DNA of 24,771 nt from Candidatus Gastranaerophilales bacterium (GTDB lineage: Bacteria > Cyanobacteriota > Vampirovibrionia > Gastranaerophilales > Gastranaerophilaceae): contig CAJONH010000120.1 in NCBI GenBank assembly GCA_905235825.1, positions 1 to 24,771 on the forward strand, in the 5' to 3' direction. Under the pieces are notes generated by a model. The model did not search any database. It was not told where the DNA came from and saw only the letters and a list, made by a program, of their open reading frames with translations. The position numbers and the translations under genes are program-made. Positions 18,326 to 24,771 of this stretch are shown in pieces. Position 1 is the first letter of the stretch. Every line of letters starts with the position of its first letter.

Positions 18326-19141
18326 TTATTTGTGCGTTAATGTTTCATTCATACTTCCTGTTCTATACCCTGATAAATCCATGGAAACATAAGTAAAACC
18401 ATATTTTTTAAATTCATTTACTACTTTTTCTCTGATTGATTTTTTAATTAACAATTCAAATTCATTAGGTTGTAATTCAATTCTGGCTATTAAGCCATGT
18501 ATACGTACTCGCACCTGATGAAAGCCTAAATCAAGAAGCAATTGTTCAGCCTTATCGACCATATTCAACTTTTTCTCGGTTATTTCCTCACCATAAACAA
18601 AACGAGAAGACAAACACGCAAATGATTGCTTATTCCAAGTAGGCAGATTTAAATTTTTAGAAAGTACTCTTATATCATCTTTTGTCAGTTTAGCAAATCT
18701 TAAAGGGCTTTTTATTCCGAGTTCTTTTACAGCTTGAAGTCCGGGACGATAATCACCGTCATCATCAAGATTTGAACCTTCAAGTATATTGTCAATATTA
18801 TTTTCTTTTGCAATATGAATTATTTTTTCAAATAATTCTTTTTTACAAAGATAACAACGATTTTTCGGATTATGTCGAAATCCTTCTATTTGCAATTCTT
18901 CAGACTCAATTATGATATGTTTTATTCCTGACTTTTTACAATATTCTTTTGCTTCTTCTAACTCTCGCTTAGGAAAAGAACAAGAACTCGCAGTAACAGC
19001 CAACACATTATTACCTAAAATATCATGAGCAGTCTTTAACAAAAAAGTCGAATCCACACCCGATGAAAATGCAACAACTGCACTGTTCAGACTTTTTATA
19101 TATTTTTTTAAATTTTCAAACTTTTCATCAATAGCAGGCAT
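18326..19141 (-). CDS. larE: LarE, ATP-dependent sulfur transferase for nickel pincer cofactor
   Basis: PP-loop ATPase of the LarE family, which adenylates and sulfurates pyridinium-3,5-biscarboxylate mononucleotide while making the nickel-pincer cofactor of lactate racemase. Visible motifs, numbered from the ATG: PP-loop SSGVDST (26-32), NPKNRCYLC with C96 and C99, GSNLDDDGDYRPG (122-134) and ACLSSRFVYG with C176. C176 matches the sacrificial cysteine of Lactobacillus LarE. Its combination with a CxxC resembles the three-cysteine arrangement of the [4Fe-4S]-type LarE proteins, which carry sulfur catalytically. The length of about 271 residues is usual. The start is uncertain: TTG at 19147 lies two codons upstream of ATG 19141, and neither has a good Shine-Dalgarno sequence. 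The gene begins 8-14 nt after the zinc-ribbon/TonB-like gene, implying cotranscription. No larA, larB or larC is present here, so the receiving enzyme is not known. Confidence 0.88.
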   Translation of the reverse strand: MPAIDEKFENLKKYIKSLNSAVVAFSSGVDSTFLLKTAHDILGNNVLAVTASSCSFPKRELEEAKEYCKKSGIKHIIIESEELQIEGFRHNPKNRCYLCKKELFEKIIHIAKENNIDNILEGSNLDDDGDYRPGLQAVKELGIKSPLRFAKLTKDDIRVLSKNLNLPTWNKQSFACLSSRFVYGEEITEKKLNMVDKAEQLLLDLGFHQVRVRIHGLIARIELQPNEFELLIKKSIREKVVNEFKKYGFTYVSMDLSGYRTGSMNETLTHK

Positions 19142-19155
19142 ATTCAACTATATCA

Positions 19156-19866
19156 CTAATTATATGAAGGATATGATACTTTAGAAACTCCATTATCATC
19201 AAGAGTAAATAAAATATATATTTTCTCGCCGTTATAATCTTCCGGCGGATTACGAAAGCCGTATGTATTAGTTAACAATATCGATACAGAATCATCTAAA
19301 TTCTGATTTCCGGAACTGGAAATAATTGTTTTGACATCAAGTCCGCCTTCTTTATTTATTATAAATTGAACAAGACATTCACCTGATTTATCAACTAATG
19401 AAGTACTCCATTTCGTATTAAGCTGTCTGCCGATAGAAACTAAATACTCACGCAATCTTGGCGAAATACCGGCAAAACGTTCATTTAATAAAGGTACATT
19501 AGGAAGTGTATCATCCCAAAAAGTATCAATAGTAGGAATTTTAACCTTCTTTGCTGCTTCTTCAGCCTGCTGAGTTTTATTTTTCATGTGAGGAGGAAGA
19601 ATTATAATTAACAAACATAAAAGTGCCGCAACTCCCATAGCAATCTTAGATTTCTTTTTTTCAAGTTTTTCTTCTTCTATTTCAGCTAATTCCTGAGGAG
19701 TTAATTTTTCGTCTTCTTCATATTCATCATAACTCTGGTCTATAAAACTGACTTCTTCTTGCTCATAATCAGACTCATCAGCTATTTCTTCAAATTCATC
19801 ATTTCCACAATCACAAAAATCGGGATATTCATCATATTCTGCATGACATTCTTTGCATCTGTACAT
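19156..19866 (-). CDS. Zinc-ribbon, single-TM protein with TonB-C-like domain
   Basis: A 236-residue protein of unusual layout. The N-terminus has a small zinc-ribbon-like knuckle with C4, C7, C18 and C20 (CKEC and CDC). A strongly acidic linker follows (about 22-67, many Glu/Asp/Tyr), then a basic stop and one TM segment (about 75-92). The extracytoplasmic part (about 137-222) resembles the TonB/TolA C-terminal fold: GECLVQFIINKEGGLD, then ISSSGNQNLDDSV with a helix, then FRNPPEDY and a final strand. The predicted topology is zinc ribbon in the cytoplasm and TonB-like domain in the periplasm. ATG 19866 is preceded by AAAGGA 8 nt upstream, overlapping the TAA of the FHA-like gene. It sits between that gene and larE. 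A role linking an inner-membrane complex to the cell wall or outer membrane is inference. No ExbB/ExbD is present, so canonical TonB energy transduction is doubtful. Confidence 0.6.
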   Translation of the reverse strand: MYRCKECHAEYDEYPDFCDCGNDEFEEIADESDYEQEEVSFIDQSYDEYEEDEKLTPQELAEIEEEKLEKKKSKIAMGVAALLCLLIIILPPHMKNKTQQAEEAAKKVKIPTIDTFWDDTLPNVPLLNERFAGISPRLREYLVSIGRQLNTKWSTSLVDKSGECLVQFIINKEGGLDVKTIISSSGNQNLDDSVSILLTNTYGFRNPPEDYNGEKIYILFTLDDNGVSKVSYPSYN

Positions 19867-19878
19867 TTATATTATCCT

Positions 19879-21552
19879 TTAGTAATCTTTATCTACTTTT
19901 TCGAGTAATTCTTCTCTTGAATTAATTTTAAAATATGTATCAGCAACCATATTAGTTTCCATTATTAGCAATGCCGTAGGAATTAAAGCTGAGAGTAAAG
20001 CCATTATAATTGACTGCATATCCTCTGCATCTTTAATGAAATAAGACATGTTCATTAAAATTTCAACTATAACAACACCAACGGCAATTAAAAAGAATTT
20101 TTTAGACTCTTTCTGCAAATTTTTTGTACTTTCAACACCGTGTATCATAACACCATGAGAATTATAATCACTAAAACCATCCTGTTTTATTACATTTGAG
20201 GCATGTATTCTCTTTGTGGTAAAGAATGATATTGCAAAACAGTGAAATGCAAAAATAATCATCAATGTTGCTAAAGTTAAAAATATAGGCGAAACCCTGA
20301 ATGTTTGAGTAATATTGATAAAACCTGCCGCTTCGGGGAAATAGCTTGCTAATGTTTGAGAAACACCATAAGCAAGGAACGGTGCAGTCATTATACCTAA
20401 AAGATATTCCCCTGCTCTCATCAATTGAAGGTTAAAAGTTTTATTATTTATATCCTTCAATTTTTTTCTGGTTATATTATTTACATAAAGATTAATCCAT
20501 TCCTGATAATCTTTTATGACGGAAATAAAATCTTCCCTGCTTTCGTAGCCGTCAAGCTCCTCGCTGCTTTCTGTTATAATATTTTTTGTAAATCCGGAAA
20601 ATATACCGATAAATATACATAAAAATGCACAGAATATAATCATAGAAGGAACAAGTTCCGGCATCTGGTATGTATGAGTAGCCAATTCAGCAACAGCAAA
20701 CAATATAATAGTTGCAAATGAACCGATTGAAACTAACGAACACATACTTTTAATACGTATAGTAGAAGGATTTACATTTTTCTTTCCGTTTGTTCTCAAA
20801 GTTAAATACTGAGCCTGTTTTAAAAGATGAGTAATTATGATAAACGCAACAGCAATCAAAAATAAAATTCTGGAATTTAATTCTATAGCCGAAACATCAC
20901 TTTTTACTTTTATAACATCATTCAAAATATAAGCCATTACCAATGGAATAATAAAAATAAATAAATTTAAAACACCTAAAATAGTTTCATTTTGTGATAA
21001 CTTTGTTCTCAACTCATTGCATTTATATGAAATTTCTTTAGAAACCAAAGAACGGCGAGTTTCAATATCAGCTTTCATCCTGTCGATTTTAAGTTTAGTT
21101 TGTACACCAACACCTTTACCGTAAAGATTTTCTATATCCTTTGCATTTAATTCTTCTTCTCCCATAGCGGTAAGTGTTTTCTTTGTTTCAACTTTTTTTA
21201 TTTTTTCAGCATTTTTTTCATTAGCTAAAGTTAAAGAACCGGGAGAAACTTTAGGATTTGTACCCGCCTGAGTAATTTTGATACTAATAAATTCATCCGT
21301 ACCATCCAGCATAAGTTTACATAAAGAAGCGATTTCTATTCCTGCCCCTATAGGCTGACCACGGAACAAAATCTTGCTGCTCTTTGAAGTATTTATAACT
21401 CTCCATTTACCGCTTTCATGTTTTTGAAGCGAAATAACCAATTCAAAAGGCAAATCTAATTTAAAATTACAATTAGGAGCTGTACCAATGTTGATAATAT
21501 TGGCATTTTCAAATATTTTTTCTTTATTTTTTGACGATATAATAACTTCCAT
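19879..21552 (-). CDS. FHA-like domain fused to polytopic membrane protein, function unknown
   Basis: A 557-residue protein not matching a named family I recognise. Residues 1-95 have the strand pattern of an FHA domain: NIGTAPNCNFKLD, then KWRVINTSKSSKILFRGQPI and an IGAGIEIA turn. The phosphothreonine-binding Arg and Ser-x-x-His are missing, so it may be a structural rather than a phosphopeptide-binding FHA. A charged, probably helical cytoplasmic linker follows (about 105-190). About eight hydrophobic segments come next, near 190-210, 228-245, 271-291, 300-321, 380-402, 421-444, 485-504 and 513-530, with a soluble stretch between the fourth and fifth. ATG 21552 has AAAGGA seven nt upstream. 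The gene lies 15 nt after the VWA-like gene and 12 nt before the TonB-C-like gene, so the three are very likely one transcriptional and functional unit in the inner membrane. Confidence 0.6.
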   Translation of the reverse strand: MEVIISSKNKEKIFENANIINIGTAPNCNFKLDLPFELVISLQKHESGKWRVINTSKSSKILFRGQPIGAGIEIASLCKLMLDGTDEFISIKITQAGTNPKVSPGSLTLANEKNAEKIKKVETKKTLTAMGEEELNAKDIENLYGKGVGVQTKLKIDRMKADIETRRSLVSKEISYKCNELRTKLSQNETILGVLNLFIFIIPLVMAYILNDVIKVKSDVSAIELNSRILFLIAVAFIIITHLLKQAQYLTLRTNGKKNVNPSTIRIKSMCSLVSIGSFATIILFAVAELATHTYQMPELVPSMIIFCAFLCIFIGIFSGFTKNIITESSEELDGYESREDFISVIKDYQEWINLYVNNITRKKLKDINNKTFNLQLMRAGEYLLGIMTAPFLAYGVSQTLASYFPEAAGFINITQTFRVSPIFLTLATLMIIFAFHCFAISFFTTKRIHASNVIKQDGFSDYNSHGVMIHGVESTKNLQKESKKFFLIAVGVVIVEILMNMSYFIKDAEDMQSIIMALLSALIPTALLIMETNMVADTYFKINSREELLEKVDKDY

Positions 21553-21567
21553 TGCGATATCCTTTTT

Positions 21568-22236
21568 TTACCTTCCTATTGATTGTATAAATCTTTCAAC
21601 CGTTATATCAACATTTTCTTCAGAAGCAGTAAATAATTGCTCATCAGGTAAAACATTTTTCAGTTTTTCTCTTGAACTTTCTAATTTTTTGGGCGGTGCA
21701 TACAGCAAAACCAAAGATAAATCAGGCATATATTTAACGGCATTTCCCATATTTTGGGGTAACTTATCCCAATTAATCTGTCTTTCCAATGCCCCTTTAT
21801 TTTCCAAACTGCCGAGAATTACAATTGAAGGTCTGAAACCTTGTTTTTTCATAGTCAAAGAATCTTCCACCGCTTTTTTCAAAGCCATACCATAGGCAGC
21901 ACCCTGACTGTTCGCATCAAATCGGCTGTGTTCCTCAAATGCCTTTTTTATTGCAGCTTTTTTATTTGGTGCTTCATTATATATCATAACGGCATTATCG
22001 TTTACGACATATATTTTTGATTTATCTTCAAAATCTAAACTTTTGCATATTTTCAATATGGTTTTTTCTTCTTTTTCAAGTATTTCTTTATCGGGATTTG
22101 AAATATCAAGGATAAATACTATACCTGACGGATTAAATTCTGCCAAATGAATACCGCTTAAAAATACTACCAAATTTTTTATTAAGAATACCGCTATTAC
22201 TAATATTATTCCTAAAGTACAAGTTCTTCTAAACAT
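21568..22236 (-). CDS. Membrane-anchored VWA-like protein with degenerate MIDAS
   Basis: A 222-residue protein with one N-terminal hydrophobic anchor (about 7-29), followed by an alpha/beta domain with von Willebrand factor A order. GIVFILDISNP (38-48) corresponds to the first strand and the DxSxS metal motif. QGAAYGMALKKAVE (111-124) matches the conserved helix that usually carries the MIDAS Thr. RPSIVILGSLEN (135-146) matches the strand that usually ends in a TDG-type Asp. Only D44 and S46 of the metal site are retained; the third Ser, the Thr and the last Asp are replaced, so metal-dependent ligand binding is probably lost or altered. The domain is expected to face the periplasm. It leads the VWA / FHA-like / TonB-C-like trio, with a likely own promoter overlapping the end of trkH. 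Function is unknown. Confidence 0.6.
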   Translation of the reverse strand: MFRRTCTLGIILVIAVFLIKNLVVFLSGIHLAEFNPSGIVFILDISNPDKEILEKEEKTILKICKSLDFEDKSKIYVVNDNAVMIYNEAPNKKAAIKKAFEEHSRFDANSQGAAYGMALKKAVEDSLTMKKQGFRPSIVILGSLENKGALERQINWDKLPQNMGNAVKYMPDLSLVLLYAPPKKLESSREKLKNVLPDEQLFTASEENVDITVERFIQSIGR

Positions 22237-22268
22237 ATTCCACTCTGAACCAACTAACTAACAAACAA

Positions 22269-22297
22269 ATTATACAAGATTTTTATTTTTTACGCAA
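22269..22297 (-). promoter_or_regulatory. Probable promoter of the VWA-led operon
   Basis: On the minus strand, TTGCGT (22297-22292) and a consensus TATAAT (22274-22269) are separated by 17 nt. Transcription would start near 22262, about 25 nt before ATG 22236. The -35 box lies in the last codons of trkH. This would separate expression of the envelope trio, larE and the symporter from trkAH, although read-through from trkH also remains possible because no terminator is visible. Confidence 0.5.
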
Positions 22298-23764
22298 ATT
22301 TTTTTCTTTTTTTAAACTCCAAAAATCAGGATGTAAAAGAGCCAAAAATGGAATTAACTCTAATCTGCCTATTAACATATTGAATATAAATATTAATTTT
22401 GAAATTATATGCATGGAAGAATAATTACCGAGAGGCCCGACTGTTCCAAATGCCGGCCCTACATTTCCAAGTGAGGCAATAGCTGAAGAAAGTCCTATTT
22501 CGGCATTTTGTTCGGTATAAATCATTATAACGGCAGTTATTACAAAAATTGTGTAATAAAATATAACAAAAGAAATCATTTGTCTTACGTTATCCTCTGA
22601 AACAACGGTTTTATTTATTTTAATGGGATAAACACCGTTTGGATGATGTATTTTAGATATTTGTCTTTTTAAGTATTTTATAATAAAAACAATTCTTAAT
22701 AATTTTACTCCGCCGGAGGCACTGCCTATAGAAGCACCCGTAAACATTAAAATAAACAATAAGAGTTTTGCTCTAATATTCCACTCATTGTAATCAACCG
22801 TAACAAATCCCGTTGTTGTTATTATTGATACCACCTGAAAAAAGGCTGATTCTATTGATTTTTTTATGTCATAAATATTATGAGTAGTTAAAGTTACCGC
22901 TATCAGAATCGTAAACAAAAGCACGACAGCTAAATATAACTTGAATTCATCATCTTTTATAATTGATTTGAAATTTCTTTTTACATAAATTTTATATTGA
23001 AGGGAAAAATTCATCCCGGATAAAAACATAAATATTGCAATAGTCCAAAAGAATTTAGGATGAGCATACTGCATAATACTGTTTGCGGCAGGGGAAAACC
23101 CGCCTCCCGACAAACATGACAATGAATTACATACCGAATCAAATACCGGCATTCCCATATATATTAATACAGCAGTTTCTATAACAGTTAAAACAAAATA
23201 TATAAGCCACAGTGCAGCCGCCGTCTGACGTATTCTGGGCGTTAATTTACTTTCTGTTGAACTTGCCCCCGGTGACTCCGCAAAAAACATTTGTCTTCCT
23301 GCTATGGCAAAAGAAGGTAAAATGGCTATAAATAAAACCAAAATTCCCATACCGCCGAGCCATTGGCAAAAAGACCGCCAAAAAAACATGGTTTTAGGAT
23401 AAATCGAAAAATCTGTAAGAACCGTAGCTCCTGTTGTCGTTACTCCTGATACGGCTTCAAAAAGGGCATCTATAGGATGCAAACCATAATATAAGAAAGG
23501 AATAGCAGATATAACGGAAAACATAATCCAAGCAAAAAGCACGGCAGCAAGTGCCTCGCTTCTGCTTATATTATTAAATTCACTGCCTTCCTCTCCGTCC
23601 TTCAAAATTTTATACAAAACATAAGATAGTATTGAAACCATTATAAAAGGAAATAAAGAGTCGTACTCTTTTACGGCAGCTGCACAAATACATGGTGCAA
23701 GCATAACAAATGATATATATTTCAATATTAAACTTATGGTATTAAATATAGCTTTGAAATTCAT
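22283..23764 (-). CDS. trkH: TrkH-family potassium uptake channel/transporter subunit
   Basis: A 493-residue inner-membrane K+ translocating subunit of the TrkH/KtrB superfamily. All four pore-loop filter regions are recognisable: VTTTGAT (108-114), CLSGGGFS (217-224), ITTTGFVT (315-322) and SLGNVGPAFG (431-440). Each supplies the conserved filter glycine. It ends with the typical GRLELIPFLALLHPDFW segment (466-482), and its length fits TrkH better than the shorter KtrB. The ATG at 23764 lies 2 nt after the TAA of trkA with only a weak purine-rich site inside the trkA end, so translational coupling to trkA is likely. TrkA is the cytoplasmic gating ring for this channel, so the two genes together form a complete K+ uptake system. 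Confidence 0.95.
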   Translation of the reverse strand: MNFKAIFNTISLILKYISFVMLAPCICAAAVKEYDSLFPFIMVSILSYVLYKILKDGEEGSEFNNISRSEALAAVLFAWIMFSVISAIPFLYYGLHPIDALFEAVSGVTTTGATVLTDFSIYPKTMFFWRSFCQWLGGMGILVLFIAILPSFAIAGRQMFFAESPGASSTESKLTPRIRQTAAALWLIYFVLTVIETAVLIYMGMPVFDSVCNSLSCLSGGGFSPAANSIMQYAHPKFFWTIAIFMFLSGMNFSLQYKIYVKRNFKSIIKDDEFKLYLAVVLLFTILIAVTLTTHNIYDIKKSIESAFFQVVSIITTTGFVTVDYNEWNIRAKLLLFILMFTGASIGSASGGVKLLRIVFIIKYLKRQISKIHHPNGVYPIKINKTVVSEDNVRQMISFVIFYYTIFVITAVIMIYTEQNAEIGLSSAIASLGNVGPAFGTVGPLGNYSSMHIISKLIFIFNMLIGRLELIPFLALLHPDFWSLKKEKNLRKK

Positions 23765-23766
23765 AG

Positions 23767-24771
23767 TTAATTACTCTTTTTAAAATATCCCAAAATTGCA
23801 TCGGCATTTTCGTGTGTCGTAAATACTATTAAGTTATCAAACGGCATAATTTGAGTTGTCCCTCTCGGAATAATAACTCTATTGCGTCTTTGAATAATTG
23901 CTATAATTGCCCTGCACGGAAGTTTCATATTCATAATCATATCTGTCTTAAAATCAACCGGAACCGATATTTCAAGAACTTCTCCCTGACCTCTTTCAAC
24001 TTTAGCAAGTATTTCAACATCTGTTTTTATAAGATGATTTTCAATATCATCTATCGCAGCCGCATTTTGGGATATTGCAACATCAATCCCCACTCTTTCA
24101 AACAATTTTGCATTAGCATTTTTTGATACTCTTGTAATAACTTTAGGAACACCTAATTGCTTAGAAAGAAGCGAACACAACAGATTTTTTTCATCTTTAT
24201 TTGTAACACTTATTACAACATCGGATTCACCGACTCTTTCTTCTTCAAGAAGTGCAAAATCAGCACCGTCGCCGTTTATAACAAGAGTCTTTTTTAAACT
24301 TTCAGTCAACTGAACACATCTGTCATAATCCCTTTCAATAATTTTTATTTTCATATTAACTTTTTCAAGATTTTGTGCAAGCATTAACCCGACGCTTCCG
24401 CCTCCGATTATTGTAACCTGTTTTACATCTTGAACCTCTTGAAAAAATTGATTTGCAAGTATATCGAGAGAATATGACGACCCCATAAATATAACTTTGT
24501 CATTAAGTAATAATTCCGTATCGCCTGACGGCAAAAAGAGTTTATCTTCTCTTGTTATTCCAACAATAAGAGTTTCTTCGGGGAAACTGCAATCTTTTAC
24601 TCTTTTGTTCAAAAATTTTGTACTTTCATCTATACGATATTCAAGAAGCCGTGCTTTTCCGTTTGCAAAATTTTCAACATCTATTGCATTAGGCACTGTC
24701 AAAATCCTAAAAATTTCTTGCGTCATAAGTTCTTCAGGCCAAAGTACATAATCTATCATAAGTTCTCTTTG
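23767..24771 (-). CDS. trkA: TrkA, NAD-binding K+ channel regulatory subunit (5' end outside window)
   Basis: The regulatory partner of TrkH, a cytoplasmic RCK protein that gates the channel in response to nucleotides. A Met occurs at 24759, but the frame stays open through four more codons to the window edge. The protein also lacks the first Rossmann (RCK-N) domain of normal TrkA, so the true start is beyond 24771. Numbered from that Met, the visible domains are the end of the first module with its RCK-C domain (about 28-100), and a second RCK-N domain (about 113-230) with the GGGSVG nucleotide loop at 119-124 and an acidic strand end IIERD. A second RCK-C domain follows (about 248-325). Full-length TrkA is about 450 residues, so roughly 110-120 N-terminal residues are missing. 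Confidence 0.93.
   Translation of the reverse strand, partial: QRELMIDYVLWPEELMTQEIFRILTVPNAIDVENFANGKARLLEYRIDESTKFLNKRVKDCSFPEETLIVGITREDKLFLPSGDTELLLNDKVIFMGSSYSLDILANQFFQEVQDVKQVTIIGGGSVGLMLAQNLEKVNMKIKIIERDYDRCVQLTESLKKTLVINGDGADFALLEEERVGESDVVISVTNKDEKNLLCSLLSKQLGVPKVITRVSKNANAKLFERVGIDVAISQNAAAIDDIENHLIKTDVEILAKVERGQGEVLEISVPVDFKTDMIMNMKLPCRAIIAIIQRRNRVIIPRGTTQIMPFDNLIVFTTHENADAILGYFKKSN

Noticed and set aside
21488..21895. A 135-codon plus-strand open frame
   Set aside because: It overlaps the junction of the FHA-like and VWA-like genes in antisense, with no ribosome binding site and no recognisable domain.
24757..24759. ATG 24759 as the start of trkA
   Set aside because: The frame continues open to the window edge and the first RCK-N domain would be missing, so this Met is internal.

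Overview
This is an AT-rich bacterial chromosome segment. It is dominated by one plus-strand gene of 16.6 kb that encodes a giant secreted surface protein. This gene converges on a minus-strand block of seven genes for membrane transport and envelope functions. The protein resembles the LktA-type filamentous adhesins exported by two-partner secretion, which implies a diderm host. The AT-rich composition, AGGA/GAGG ribosome binding sites and NSS, LarE and Trk complement would fit a gut anaerobe. My best guess is a Gastranaerophilales/Vampirovibrionia-type relative of Cyanobacteria. That placement is inference from remembered family distributions; Fusobacteriota or Negativicutes are not excluded.

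Region 1 (1-160) is intergenic. It holds an inverted repeat (32-47), a terminator-like stem-loop (74-101) that probably closes a gene to the left of the window, and an extended -10 promoter (about 101-130) that reads into the adhesin.

Region 2 (161-16795) is the adhesin, 5544 residues. It has a signal peptide and an N-terminal two-partner-secretion domain. A variable region rich in Asn linkers and helical inserts follows, then about 25 modules of roughly 53 residues forming a probable beta-helix. After these come a long helical insert, more beta-helix, and a C-terminal domain that looks like a PilZ barrel lacking the c-di-GMP-binding arginines. No TpsB/FhaC transporter partner is present in the window.

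Region 3 (16796-16981) is a short convergent intergenic stretch without a convincing terminator.

Region 4 (16982-24771, all minus strand) reads, in transcription order from the right: trkA (5' end outside the window) and trkH, which form a K+ uptake pair. Next is a likely internal promoter, then an uncharacterised envelope trio: a membrane-anchored degenerate VWA protein, an FHA-like polytopic membrane protein, and a zinc-ribbon/TM/TonB-C-like protein. Last come larE (sulfur insertion for the lactate-racemase-type nickel pincer cofactor) and an NSS-family sodium symporter. Gaps within this block are mostly 2-46 nt, so cotranscription of at least the last five genes is plausible.

The most unusual items are the C-terminal PilZ-like fold on a secreted adhesin, the charged or helical inserts placed near the Gly/Ala turn of successive adhesin repeats, and the VWA/FHA/zinc-ribbon-TonB gene trio.
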